From positions 310,001-374,000 of the forward strand of contig CAVPRR010000006.1 of NCBI GenBank assembly GCA_963707965.1: a DNA stretch of 64,000 nt, in the 5' to 3' direction. Below the pieces are notes generated by a model that worked only from the letters and a program-made list of their open reading frames with translations, made no database searches and was not told where the DNA came from. Of this stretch, positions 15,547 to 23,746 are shown piece by piece. The position numbers and the translations under genes are program-made. The DNA is from VRUE01 sp963707965. GTDB taxonomy: Bacteria; Actinomycetota; Thermoleophilia; Solirubrobacterales; 70-9. How positions within the stretch are numbered: position 1 is the first letter of the stretch; each line of letters begins with the position of its first letter.

Positions 15547-16212
15547 CTACGCGGACCCGTTCGGCTGGGGGACTATCCGGATGTATGGCCGGGGCTCCTC
15601 CCATTCACCGAACGTCGCCATCGCCTCGTCGTTGGACACCGAGCCGGCGATGATCACGTCCTCGCCCTGCTGCCAGTTCACCGGCGTCGCCACTTTGTGC
15701 TCCGTCGTCAGCTGCAGCGAGTCGATCACCCGCAGCACCTCGTCGAAGTTCCGCCCCGTCGTCATTGGGTAGACGAGAATCAGTTTGACCTTCTTGTCCG
15801 GGTCGATGACGAAGACGTTGCGCACCGTCTGGTTATCGGCCGGCGTCCGCTCCGCCGGGTCACCGCTGGTGTTTGCCGGCAACATCTCATACAGCTTCGA
15901 CACGCTGAAATCGGCATCCCCGATGATCGGATAGTTGGGCGCGTGGCCCTGTGTCTCCTCGATGTCGCGGGCCCACATCGCGTGGTCCTCGGCAGCGTCG
16001 ACTGAGAGTCCGATGATCTTCACGCCTCGCCGGTCGAACTCGGGTTTGATCTTGGCCATGTACCCAAGCTCGGTGGTGCAGACCGGGGTGAAGTCCTTCG
16101 GGTGCGAGAACAGAACCGCCCACGAATCGCCGATCCACTTGTGGAAACGCATCCTGCCTTCTGTGGTCTCCGCCTCGAAATCCGGGGCGGTGTCTCCGAT
16201 CTGAAGCGTCAC
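15547..16212 (-). CDS. 1-Cys peroxiredoxin (AhpC/TSA, Prx6 type)
   Basis: 221 aa. It reduces peroxides via a peroxidatic cysteine: C45 in DFTPVCTTELG, preceded by FSHPKDFTP. Further landmarks are GLSVDAAEDHAMWARDI and the long Prx6-type C-terminal arm with VYPMTTGRNFDEVLRVIDSL and TPVNWQ. There is no second resolving cysteine, so it is 1-Cys. GTG at 16212 was chosen because AAGGAGG lies 8 nt upstream and the protein then starts with TLQIGDTAPDFE, the family start. TGATCATTGATCA at 16229-16241 just upstream could be an operator. Confidence 0.93.
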   Translation of the reverse strand: MTLQIGDTAPDFEAETTEGRMRFHKWIGDSWAVLFSHPKDFTPVCTTELGYMAKIKPEFDRRGVKIIGLSVDAAEDHAMWARDIEETQGHAPNYPIIGDADFSVSKLYEMLPANTSGDPAERTPADNQTVRNVFVIDPDKKVKLILVYPMTTGRNFDEVLRVIDSLQLTTEHKVATPVNWQQGEDVIIAGSVSNDEAMATFGEWEEPRPYIRIVPQPNGSA

Positions 16213-16438
16213 GCGATTCCTCCTTCGCTGATCATTGATCATGGCCGGGCTTGCTTGATGCCTGTGGGTTCGGGTGTCGTCGGAACCTCGCCGATCGCAG
16301 CAGACCCTCGCTGTCGCCGACGAATCCACTGGAATGGTGCAATCGCGTAAAGCCTAACGCCCCACTCGGATTTGCGGCCATCGAACGATGGATTCACCGA
16401 GCCCGAGGCGAGCCCTTTCCGTGCGAGCGGAGAAGCGC

Positions 16439-17938
16439 TTACGCAGGAGGCTGGAGGCGCACGCCGCGCCCCTCGGCGGTCTCGGGTGGGATGAACGCGT
16501 TGGTGTCCTCGAGCATTCGCTCAGCCGTCCTTAGGTCGCTCCAGTCGATCGCAGCGGCATAGCCCTGGGCGTAATCGAGGACGCGAATCAGCGGCTGCGG
16601 GTTGTCGCTGCGCGATAGGGCGCGCAGCCCCTGGAGGTAATCGTCGCGATAGACGATGGGGATCACGATGCGCTGCTCTCCAGCGGCGCTCAACGCTGCG
16701 TTCATCAAGACCCGGCCGACGCGGCCGTTTCCGTCGGCGAACGGATGAACCTCGGATACGAGGAACATCAGAAAGATGCCCCGGCTCAATCCTGTGGGCA
16801 GCGTCTCGTAGAAGCGGTACCCCTCACGCAGAGTGCCGGCGACCAGGTCCGGATGGACGAACGTGGTGCCCCCGGCACGGTTCACGCGCGTCTTGAGCGC
16901 GCCGGGATTGGCCTGCGGACGCCGCTCCAGCATCAGCCGGTGGTGGGAGCGGAGCAGGTCAAGCAGGTCATCGGGGCCATCGGGGAGCTGTTTTCGCTTC
17001 AAGGGGTCGTTGACCAAATCGAAGGTCCCGATGATGTCGTGGGCGTCCTCGACTCGTCCCTCCGGCACCGCGCGCTCGAAGACGATCTGCTCAGCCTCGT
17101 GCAGCTCGAACTCGGTTCCCTCGATCCAATTGGAGAAGTAGGCCTCGATGAACGAGAGGGCGGGAAACGACGCCGGCTGGTCTTCGCGACCCTCGAGTGC
17201 CCCCCTCAGCAAAGCGGCCTGAAGTATCTCGAACAGCTCGACACGGCGCGCGTCGAAACCAAGTCCCACGCGCGAGGCGCGAGCTGCCGCGGTGGCCAGC
17301 GACACGTCCCTCGTGCCGAGGATCGCGCCGATCAGATCGTCAAGCGCTGCCATCTCCTCGCCGGCGCCCAGCGGGCCGGCGAGGTCGCGTGCCTGATCTC
17401 GCAGTTCGTTGAGCGCCTTGGTTCCGCGTAGGGCTGCAGCTTGGGTTAGCTCGTCCTCCACCTCTGCCGCGGAGAGAGTTCGGGCGACACCTCCGCGAGC
17501 GCGCGAAGAACGGACGTTGTCGAGCATGGCCCTGGGCCGGCTCGAGAAGTGAAGGCCATCCAGATGGGGCATGTCTCCCGGGGCTGGCCCCGGTCCCCGG
17601 CGTGGGCGCAGGGTGAGACCGGGCAGGCGAAGGGGCCGACGCCCGGCGTAGTCGGGACCGGCATCGAGAAAGAGCGAGCCATCGGTGGACGGTCGCGCCT
17701 CGAACGCGCTGCGGTCGACCACCACGGCGCCGGGGAAGTAATGGGCGGCGATTCGAGACCAGTTGCGGCGGGCGACCTGCTCGAGCGGGTCGTCCATGTT
17801 TCGGGTGTAGAGACGGCCTGCGACCTTACGTGCCTTCCCCGCCGCCACGGCGCGCCTGATGGCAGCAGACCTCTCCGTCGTGCTGGCGAAGATCTCCGGC
17901 TGCTGTTCGAGCGAAAAAGTGCGCTTAGCGACGGCCAT
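16439..17938 (-). CDS. AbiEi-like N-terminus fused to a Fic domain
   Basis: 499 aa. Residues about 1-200 resemble AbiEi-type antitoxins/regulators: an AAIRRAVAAGKARKVAGRLY winged-helix end, then the globular region with VVVDRSAFEARP and RRPLRLPGLTL. The C-terminal half is a Fic domain with HPFADGNGR starting at H398. An inhibitory-type motif SNWIEG lies at 269-274. So the protein combines a DNA-binding antitoxin-like module with a probable AMP-transferase. Direct repeats upstream could be its operator. No partner gene is adjacent. The exact family of the N-terminus is inference. Confidence 0.85.
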   Translation of the reverse strand: MAVAKRTFSLEQQPEIFASTTERSAAIRRAVAAGKARKVAGRLYTRNMDDPLEQVARRNWSRIAAHYFPGAVVVDRSAFEARPSTDGSLFLDAGPDYAGRRPLRLPGLTLRPRRGPGPAPGDMPHLDGLHFSSRPRAMLDNVRSSRARGGVARTLSAAEVEDELTQAAALRGTKALNELRDQARDLAGPLGAGEEMAALDDLIGAILGTRDVSLATAAARASRVGLGFDARRVELFEILQAALLRGALEGREDQPASFPALSFIEAYFSNWIEGTEFELHEAEQIVFERAVPEGRVEDAHDIIGTFDLVNDPLKRKQLPDGPDDLLDLLRSHHRLMLERRPQANPGALKTRVNRAGGTTFVHPDLVAGTLREGYRFYETLPTGLSRGIFLMFLVSEVHPFADGNGRVGRVLMNAALSAAGEQRIVIPIVYRDDYLQGLRALSRSDNPQPLIRVLDYAQGYAAAIDWSDLRTAERMLEDTNAFIPPETAEGRGVRLQPPA

Positions 17939-17962
17939 CTGTTGCTTGATGGTAGAGCAATT

Positions 17963-18001
17963 GCGCGTAACGAGGGATGATCGGCTAAATACCGCGCGTA
18001 A
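17963..18001 (-). promoter_or_regulatory. Direct repeats upstream of the AbiEi-Fic gene
   Basis: TTACGCGC (minus strand) occurs at 17994-18001 and 17963-17970, 31 bp apart, inside the 100-bp gap upstream of the gene. Three helical turns of spacing suits a pair of operator half-sites. Confidence 0.35.
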
Positions 18002-18027
18002 GCGTGCGCTTCGTCGTTCTTCAGACT

Positions 18028-18042
18028 AAAGCGCAACGCTTT
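18028..18042 (-). terminator. Short hairpin after the DUF2252 gene
   Basis: AAAGCG and CGCTTT pair around a 3-nt loop, 5 nt after the DUF2252 stop, with CTTTAG on the 3' side of the minus strand. It is a weak terminator candidate. Confidence 0.4.
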
Positions 18043-18047
18043 GTCAT

Positions 18048-19502
18048 TCAGGCGAGGTCGGTCTCCGCCTCGACGCGGCCCGACTTGGCGGCGCCCGCGA
18101 GCTCGCCGTAGTCGAGCTCGTTCTGGTCCGCATAGCGGACTGAGAAGTCGGCGATCGCCTGATCGAAGCTCTCGCCCTTGCCGAGGTAGGCGGCGACCGC
18201 GATCCGGTCACCGGACCGGGCGTGCGCTCGGGCCAGCGTCCAGCCGCATACCCGCCCGTAGGTCGCGAGGCCCTCGGGCGACAGGCTGTCGACGTCGACC
18301 GATCGCTTCCCGTCCCAGAGCTGGCGCACGTAGAAGTCTCGCTTGCCGCCGTCGAACCCGAGCGCCGGAAGCCAGCCGAGGAAGATGTCGCTGGCGGCCT
18401 GCATCAGCCACTGGCCTTCCACCACCCGCTTGCCGTGGTTGCGGAACCCGCTCGCCCCGAGGTACGGCTCGAGAACCGAGGCCTCGGCCTCCTTGGCCTG
18501 CAGAAAGAGCGGGTCCTGCCCGTCGCGACCCATCATCAAGACCACCCAGGCGCGGGTCCCGACGCTGCCGACACCCACCACCTTGCGGGCAAGATCGACG
18601 AACCGGTAGCTGTCGAATAGGTGGCGGCGGTCCCCGTTGAGGCTCTCGCGGTAGCGGTCAAGCAACTTTGCGATCCGCTCCTCGAACCCGTTCGTCTGAT
18701 CGTCGGAGGCGAGATCGCGGGCGGGAACGAGCAGGGGCGGATCGCTGATGATCCGCGGCTCGCCGTCGACCTCCCTCACAAGGCGTTCGAACGCCTTGAG
18801 GCTGTTCTTCTTCCCGGCCTTCGCCACGTTTCTTTCCGCTGCCTTCATCTGCTTGCGATCGGCGACCGTGGCCAGGTGGGCAAGGAGCGTGTCGACGTCG
18901 AGCCGCGCATACCAGACGTCGAGGTTCCGCATCGCGGCGAACTTCCGCATTGCCTCGCGGTATTCGCGGGCCATGCCGAGGACGGCGGCACGGGCCTCCT
19001 TTGGGGTGAACTCGCGGTCGCGGCCGGCAATCTCGAAACTCGCCGCGAGGCGCTTCAGGTCCCACTCCCACGGCCCCGGGAGAGTCTCGTCGAAGTCGTT
19101 GACGTCAAGGACCAGGCGGCGATCGGGGGAGGCGAAGGCACCGAAGTTGGAGAGATGGGCATCGCCACACAGCTGGACCCGCATCCCGGACTGGGGGGTG
19201 TTCGCGAGGTCCATCGCCATGATCGCCGCGGCGCCGCGAAAGAACGTGAAGGGCGAGGCGAGCATCCGCCCGTAGCGGATCGGAACGAGCTCGGGGACAC
19301 GGCTCTTGGCCTGGTCCTCGAGCACCTCCACCGGATCTCGCCGGCCGGACTCCGGCTGCCATTCCCCGTGACTCGAGCGAGAAGCCCTGTCGCGCGCCGC
19401 CTTCCCCGCGGCCGCGCGCTCAGCTGCCGATGTAGCAGCGTCCACGGGTGGGGGAGGGGTGGGTACCGAAGGCATTGCCGTGACTTTCCGTAGGCGGGGC
19501 AT
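18048..19502 (-). CDS. DUF2252 family protein
   Basis: 484 aa. DUF2252 has a kinase-like fold with uncharacterised activity. Signature segments are RYGRMLASPFTFFRGAAAIM, QLCGDAHLSNFG, and LDVNDFDETLPGPWEWDLKR, which correspond to the HxDxxxxN and DFD-like motifs of aminoglycoside-kinase folds. The C-terminal LARAHARSGD is also typical. ATG at 19502 was preferred because GGGGAG lies 6 nt upstream; a longer start at 19559 is unlikely. It stands alone on the minus strand. Confidence 0.9.
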   Translation of the reverse strand: MPRLRKVTAMPSVPTPPPPVDAATSAAERAAAGKAARDRASRSSHGEWQPESGRRDPVEVLEDQAKSRVPELVPIRYGRMLASPFTFFRGAAAIMAMDLANTPQSGMRVQLCGDAHLSNFGAFASPDRRLVLDVNDFDETLPGPWEWDLKRLAASFEIAGRDREFTPKEARAAVLGMAREYREAMRKFAAMRNLDVWYARLDVDTLLAHLATVADRKQMKAAERNVAKAGKKNSLKAFERLVREVDGEPRIISDPPLLVPARDLASDDQTNGFEERIAKLLDRYRESLNGDRRHLFDSYRFVDLARKVVGVGSVGTRAWVVLMMGRDGQDPLFLQAKEAEASVLEPYLGASGFRNHGKRVVEGQWLMQAASDIFLGWLPALGFDGGKRDFYVRQLWDGKRSVDVDSLSPEGLATYGRVCGWTLARAHARSGDRIAVAAYLGKGESFDQAIADFSVRYADQNELDYGELAGAAKSGRVEAETDLA

Positions 19503-19583
19503 TGTCGCTCCCCGCAGGTCCTGCCTCACCATTGAACCGCAAGTCGAGGGGACTGGCACTCAGTGGCGATGAGTTTCTCCCCG

Positions 19584-19658
19584 TCCGCCGGTCCAAAGGA
19601 TGAGCAATTCCGCCGGTCCAGAGGATCAGCAATTCCGCCGGTCCAGAGGATCAGCAAT
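19584..19658. repeat. 25-bp tandem repeat, three units
   Basis: Units beginning TCCGCCGGTCCAGAGGAT start at 19584, 19609 and 19634. The first differs at two positions; the others are identical. They lie between the DUF2252 gene and the VOC gene. Confidence 0.9.
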
Positions 19659-19703
19659 CGTTGTGAGGAGAATGCCCCCGCCGTAAGAAAGGACGCAGCA
19701 CTC

Positions 19704-20192
19704 ATGCAGCAGAAGATCACCCCGAGCCTGTGGTTCGACACCGAGGCCGAGGAGGCCGCGAACCTCTACACCTCCATCTTCAAGAACTCGCGCGTCGTCA
19801 ACATCAGCCACTACACCGAGGCCGGGCCGCGACCGGCCGGCACGGTGATGTCCGTGGAGTTCGAGCTGGACGGGCAGCGGTTCGTCGGCATCAACGGCGG
19901 CCCCCAGTTCACCTTCGACGAGGCCGTTTCCTTTCAGATCACCTGCGAGGATCAGGACGAGGTGGACCACTACTGGGAGCGGCTGTCCGAGGGCGGGGAG
20001 GAGGGGCGGTGCGGCTGGCTGAAGGACCGCTACGGCCTGTCCTGGCAGGTCATTCCAACCGGGATGGGGGAGCTCTTCGCGGACCCGGACCCCGAGCCGG
20101 CCCAGCGCGCCATGCAGGCCATGCTCGAGATGGGCAAGCTGGACATCGCCGCACTGCGCAGAGCGGCCGACGACGGGGTCAGCTCTGTTTAG
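19704..20192 (+). CDS. VOC-fold protein (PhnB / 3-demethylubiquinone methyltransferase-like)
   Basis: 162 aa. MQQKITPSLWFDTEAEEAAN then LYTSIFKNSRVVNISHYTEA is the first beta-alpha-beta module. The second has FDEAVSFQITCEDQDEVDHY and WQVIP near GELFADPDPEPAQRAM. Members of this PhnB-like group are small dimeric proteins whose substrate is usually unknown. ATG at 19704 begins the family similarity; an AAAGGA lies 12 nt upstream. Upstream in-frame codons come from the 25-bp repeats and are ignored. Its 3' end overlaps the convergent gene by 14 bp. Confidence 0.88.
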   Translation: MQQKITPSLWFDTEAEEAANLYTSIFKNSRVVNISHYTEAGPRPAGTVMSVEFELDGQRFVGINGGPQFTFDEAVSFQITCEDQDEVDHYWERLSEGGEEGRCGWLKDRYGLSWQVIPTGMGELFADPDPEPAQRAMQAMLEMGKLDIAALRRAADDGVSSV

Positions 20193-20811
20193 CGCAAAGC
20201 ACAACGACGTTGAAGTTGTCTGCGACGGGCGTTTTGAGCCTCCCTCGCCACGAGTTGGTCAACCCGGGCGTCGGAAAGCTCTCGAGCATGGTCGAGGTTT
20301 TGTTCACATTGGCTGGACCCCCGGTGATCAGCACGTCACCGGGATTGCATGCCTCGTCTATGTAATGCGTTTCTACGTCGAACAGCGTGCCTTCTTCGAC
20401 TGCGGATTCGTTCTTGTAGATGCTGCTGGAGGTGAACGCTGTCGCCGCTTTGCCGCCGAGTTTGGCCGCGTCGGGAACCTGTCCTAGCGTCGACTCATCG
20501 ATGTTCGCGCCGGTCAGCGAGTCGGGTGCGACGTCATCGCCGGTCAGACTTTTATCGAGGACCTTCGCCGAATCGATCGAGCCGTCTGCGAGGTCGACGC
20601 CGGTTAGCGATCCATCCTTGACCTTGCCACCGGTAACGGAGTCTTTCTTGATTTTCGCACTGGTGACCGCGTTTTTCTTCAACTGCTTGGTGCCCACGCT
20701 GTTCTTCGCCGGCTGCGTTACAGCGAGGGCGGTGGCGCCTCCGACGGTCAGAAAGACCGCGATCGTTGACATCACATTTGCGTACGTGAGTCGGCTGCGC
20801 ATGGCCTTCAT
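20179..20811 (-). CDS. Secreted repeat protein of Thermoleophilia type
   Basis: 210 aa. A signal peptide or anchor (YANVMSTIAVFLTVGGATAL) is followed by a degenerate repeat series: KNSVGTKQLKKNAVTSAKIK, then SVTGGKVKDGSLTGVDLADG, then DKSLTGDDVAPDSLTGANID. The region after ESTLGQVPDAAKLGGKAA is globular and ends near VVVLCAKQS. The repeat resembles short beta-helix or pentapeptide-like stacks. This architecture is frequent in Solirubrobacterales and has no known role. It is probably extracellular. Its stop overlaps the VOC gene end (convergent). Confidence 0.8.
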   Translation of the reverse strand: MKAMRSRLTYANVMSTIAVFLTVGGATALAVTQPAKNSVGTKQLKKNAVTSAKIKKDSVTGGKVKDGSLTGVDLADGSIDSAKVLDKSLTGDDVAPDSLTGANIDESTLGQVPDAAKLGGKAATAFTSSSIYKNESAVEEGTLFDVETHYIDEACNPGDVLITGGPANVNKTSTMLESFPTPGLTNSWRGRLKTPVADNFNVVVLCAKQS

Positions 20812-20949
20812 CGGACCTCCTTGCGTCGGAGAAAGCGCCCAAACGCAGAGCGCCGGCGGACTCGGTGCGAGTCAGTCGATGAGCACCCTCCCACGGCTTG
20901 AGCAGATGTCAAGCGAACGACCGGTGTAGCCGGGCATACGAAGTCCCAC

Positions 20950-20990
20950 CTGTCTTCTTGCCAGGCCGCTCACTTGTCTTCTTGCCAGGC
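20950..20990. repeat. Short direct repeat
   Basis: TGTCTTCTTGCCAGGC occurs twice, 24 bp apart, in the gap upstream of the GNAT gene. Confidence 0.7.
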
Positions 20991-21022
20991 GGCCTCTGGC
21001 TGGCGGGCGGTGGCGTCCCTGA

Positions 21023-21532
21023 ATGTACGCTCGGGGTGTGCCCATCGAGACCCAGCGAATGTTGCTCCGCCCGATGGAACTGGCGGACCTGGATGAGTTT
21101 GCCGCGCTTCATGCAGATCCCGATGTGACCCGTTTCATCCGCCCGCTCAATCGTGCGGCGGCGGAGGAGCGGCTTCATCTCGCTGAGCGCGAATGGCAGG
21201 AGCGGGGCTACGGCATGCTCGCCGTGCTCGATCGCAAGAGCGGCGGCTTCCTGGGCAGGGCCGGGATGAAGTACTGGCCGGAGTTCGAAGAGACCGAGCT
21301 CGGCTGGGCGCTGCGAAGGAGCGCTTGGGGCCAGGGATACGCGACGGAGGCAGCACGTGCCTGCATCGAGTGGGGGTTCTCGGAGTTCGACATGCCGTAC
21401 CTAACGGCGATGATCAACGCCGACAACGTTCGCTCGGTCCGGGTTGCCGAGCGCCTTGGGCTGACCCCGCTGCGCGACGACGTGCTGCTCGGCGATCCGG
21501 TGGTGGTGTATGGGGTCCGCCGGGCACCATAG
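21023..21532 (+). CDS. GNAT N-acetyltransferase (RimJ/RimL type)
   Basis: 169 aa. IETQRMLLRPMELADLDEFA is the RimJ/RimL N-terminus. The acetyl-CoA loop is RRSAWGQGYATEAARACIEW (Q/R-x-x-G-x-A pattern), followed by NADNVRSVRVAERLGL. It transfers an acetyl group to an amine, and the substrate is unknown. ATG at 21023 gives five extra residues compared with GTG at 21038, and either may be used. Confidence 0.92.
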   Translation: MYARGVPIETQRMLLRPMELADLDEFAALHADPDVTRFIRPLNRAAAEERLHLAEREWQERGYGMLAVLDRKSGGFLGRAGMKYWPEFEETELGWALRRSAWGQGYATEAARACIEWGFSEFDMPYLTAMINADNVRSVRVAERLGLTPLRDDVLLGDPVVVYGVRRAP

Positions 21533-21615
21533 GCGTGAGACACGCCCCGGGCCAGGCTCAGAGTGCGGCTCTGTCGCTCCTGCCGTTGGAATTGGGCAGG
21601 CAACAGCGCCGGGCA
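21533..21615. other. Spacer between the GNAT gene and the DUF6036 relic
   Basis: No gene. It forms part of a 320-bp gap that otherwise holds only the DUF6036-like relic. Confidence 0.4.
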
Positions 21616-21800
21616 GGGTCTCCGGCCCTCCCAACCCTCGGGTAGCGGAATGAAGTCGGAGGGTGCGGCCAGCTCGATATTGAGGTTCAGCTTCTCCTTC
21701 AGCCGGGGTATCTCAGGGAGAATCGCGTCGCAGTCGGGCACGAGCTTGATATCCACGTCAACGGTCGTCCCCCGCCAGCCCCAGAACCGCGGTCCCTCTC
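21616..21800 (-). pseudogene. DUF6036-like nucleotidyltransferase fragment
   Basis: The minus strand reads GWRGTTVDVDIKLVPDCDAI, then LPEIPRLKEKLNLNIELAAP, then SDFIPLPEGWEGRRP. The G-W-R-G-T-T-x-D-V-D stretch is the start of the nucleotidyltransferase-like DUF6036 domain seen in AbiEii-related toxin modules. Both ends are missing: the intact cupin gene begins at 21853, and after GRRP the similarity is lost. It is a relic. Confidence 0.5.
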
Positions 21801-21852
21801 CAATTGCCGAAGAACGCTGCGCCCTGGGTCGTCCGCGATAGCGTCCGGGCTG

Positions 21853-22209
21853 GTGCCGGACGAAACGCCGCACAAAGTCGAGAAGCCGTGGGGGCATGAG
21901 ATCTGGTGGGCCCAGACCAGCGACTACGCGGGGAAAGTCCTCATCGTTCATGCAGGCCATCAGCTCTCGCTGCAACTGCACCGCGAAAAGGACGAGACTT
22001 CCTACCTCTTGTCCGGTCGCCTGCGTCTGACCCAGGGCTCCAGCGAGGATGCCTTGCAGGAGCGCGAAATTGAGCCCGGCGCGAGCTGGCGCAACGAGCC
22101 TGGTGTCGTGCACTCGATTGAGGCGCTGGAGGACTCCGTTGTCCTTGAGGTCTCGACGCCTCACATGGATGACGTGGTGCGCCTCCGGGACCGCTACGGC
22201 CGCGGGTGA
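21853..22209 (+). CDS. Small cupin, mannose-6-phosphate isomerase type II C-terminal family
   Basis: 118 aa. KPWGHEIWWAQTSDYAGKVL, then HAGHQLSLQLHREKDETSYL, then PGVVHSIEALEDSVVLEVST form one cupin barrel; metal ligands are expected at the HxLSLQxHxxKDE set and the later His in VVHS. Free-standing cupins of this type may isomerise or bind sugar phosphates. GTG at 21853 is used. A relic of the same family lies at 11150-11215. Confidence 0.88.
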   Translation: MPDETPHKVEKPWGHEIWWAQTSDYAGKVLIVHAGHQLSLQLHREKDETSYLLSGRLRLTQGSSEDALQEREIEPGASWRNEPGVVHSIEALEDSVVLEVSTPHMDDVVRLRDRYGRG

Positions 22210-22273
22210 TCGCCGCGGGGCTCAGCCCGAATCCACCGACCTCGCCGGCCTCTCCGATTTCGGTGGATCAGGC

Positions 22274-23248
22274 TCAGGCGACGATCGTCAGAGCGGCGGG
22301 GGAGACCCGCAGCTCGACCCGGGTGCGCTCGCCGATGTAGTCGCCGTCGACCTGGACCGGGAAGGGGCGGGTGGTGCCGTCCTTGGTCTCCGAGATCGAG
22401 TTGACCGTTGCCGCGGTGACGTCGTTGAATTGGATGATCTGGCGGTGGCGGGCGGCGGGGCGCTGCTCGCTGAAGAAGCGGGGGACCAGGGTTGGCATGT
22501 CGCGCTGGGCGGCTCGCTTCAGCACGCCGAGCGAGAGGGTGCCGTCGTCGATCTCGATCCCCTCGCAGACGCGAATCGGATGGCTCGCGAAGTAGGTGAA
22601 CGGGTCCGAGTTCTGGGCCAGCGCCGTGACCCCCTCGACCGACTCTCCGCCGGTCTCGACCCGCACCCTGACGGGATTGTGGAGGCTGCGGTAGACGGTG
22701 GAGATCGCGGCCCAGCTGTAGTAATAGGGGCCGGCTCGGGACTTCAGCCTGGGGTGCGCGTCGACCCGCCTCACCACGGTCGCGTCGATCCCCATACCGC
22801 AGGAGAAGACGAAATGGCGGTCGTCGACCATGCCGAGGTCGATCTTCCGCGGCGTCCATGCGTCGGCCAGCGCCAGCAGGTGCTCGGTCGCGTCGACGAC
22901 GTCGTTGGGAATGCCGAGCGTGCGGCAGACGACGTTGGTGGAGCCTCCGGGCAGCACTGAGACCGGCACGTCCGTGCCGGCCAGGCCGTTGGCGACCTCG
23001 TTCAGCGTCCCGTCGCCTCCGAAGGCGACAACCACGTCATAGCCGTGGTCGCGAACCTCGCGCCCGATCTCGGTGGCGTGGTTCTGCGCCTCGGTGGAGA
23101 CCGTCTCAACCTCATAGCGACCCTGCAGGGCGTAGACGACCAGGTTCTTGAGCCGATCGGAGACCGTCGTCGCGTACGGGTTGACGATGATCAGCATTTG
23201 CTTCTTGCCAGAACGCCTCGGCGCCTTGGAGCGGACTTTGACCATCAA
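22274..23248 (-). CDS. Diacylglycerol/lipid kinase family protein (YegS-like)
   Basis: 324 aa. DAGK catalytic domain with IIVNPYATT near residue 20, the nucleotide-binding GGDGTLNE at 77-84, and LPGGSTNVVCRTLGIP. The C-terminal beta-sandwich has QVDGDYIGERTRVELRVSP, the usual lipid-kinase ending. It phosphorylates a lipid such as diacylglycerol with ATP at the membrane face. Isolated on the minus strand. Confidence 0.93.
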   Translation of the reverse strand: MMVKVRSKAPRRSGKKQMLIIVNPYATTVSDRLKNLVVYALQGRYEVETVSTEAQNHATEIGREVRDHGYDVVVAFGGDGTLNEVANGLAGTDVPVSVLPGGSTNVVCRTLGIPNDVVDATEHLLALADAWTPRKIDLGMVDDRHFVFSCGMGIDATVVRRVDAHPRLKSRAGPYYYSWAAISTVYRSLHNPVRVRVETGGESVEGVTALAQNSDPFTYFASHPIRVCEGIEIDDGTLSLGVLKRAAQRDMPTLVPRFFSEQRPAARHRQIIQFNDVTAATVNSISETKDGTTRPFPVQVDGDYIGERTRVELRVSPAALTIVA

Positions 23249-23384
23249 CCGTGCAGGCGGCGATCGTCGGAGGCGGGGAGGAGCGGCGGCATGCGTTGCA
23301 GCCTAGTGTGGCCACGCCATAGGCTGCCCGCGCGTAGGAGCGAGGGCTTCGCCGGGCGGCCCGCTCAATCCACTTGCCGGTCGC

Positions 23385-23624
23385 CTACCGGGCGCGGGGA
23401 ACGCTCTCTCGGCGCCCGCTTCTGACCCAGGCCGCGGGATCCGCGTCCCACTCGTGGCCGTGGGCCTCGATGCTGCCCAGCGAAGCCTCGATCTCCTCCC
23501 AGCGGCGCTCATCCTCGAGGGCGCGTTCGACCGCCCGCGCGATGAACGTACTGCGCCGCCCGCGCCCGGCGCGGCGGTCAAGCTCGGCAACCAACCCATC
23601 GTCGAGGCTGATCTGCAAGCGCAT
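23385..23624 (-). CDS. Ribbon-helix-helix protein, orphan antitoxin-like
   Basis: 79 aa. MRLQISLDDGLVAELDRRAG then RRSTFIARAVERALEDERRW is a typical ribbon-helix-helix DNA-binding domain followed by an acidic C-terminal arm. Such proteins are usually antitoxins (VapB/MazE type) but no toxin gene is adjacent on either side. It is either an orphan antitoxin or a free regulator. Confidence 0.78.
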   Translation of the reverse strand: MRLQISLDDGLVAELDRRAGRGRRSTFIARAVERALEDERRWEEIEASLGSIEAHGHEWDADPAAWVRSGRRESVPRAR

Positions 23625-23694
23625 GCGCCTAACCTAGCCGGCGGGGCTGCCGCCATCCTCACGCCCCGGTCCAAGGCGGTTCCGCGAGCCCAAG

Positions 23695-23712
23695 GCGGTT
23701 CCGCGGAACCGC
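23695..23712. repeat. Perfect 18-bp palindrome (dispersed, copy 1)
   Basis: GCGGTTCCGCGGAACCGC is perfectly self-complementary. Its core CGGTTCCGCGGAACCG recurs at 34908-34923. Here it is preceded by a partial copy (AAGGCGGTTCCGCGAG). It lies 34 bp beyond the stop of the MBL gene and may serve as a terminator. Confidence 0.7.
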
Positions 23713-23746
23713 AGGCCGGAAAGCGCGACTAGGCGAAGGGCGGCCG

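Noticed and set aside
17446..18036. 196-codon minus-strand frame overlapping the start of the AbiEi-Fic gene
   Set aside because: It overlaps in another frame and only its first 30 residues look protein-like. The Fic frame has clear domain evidence.
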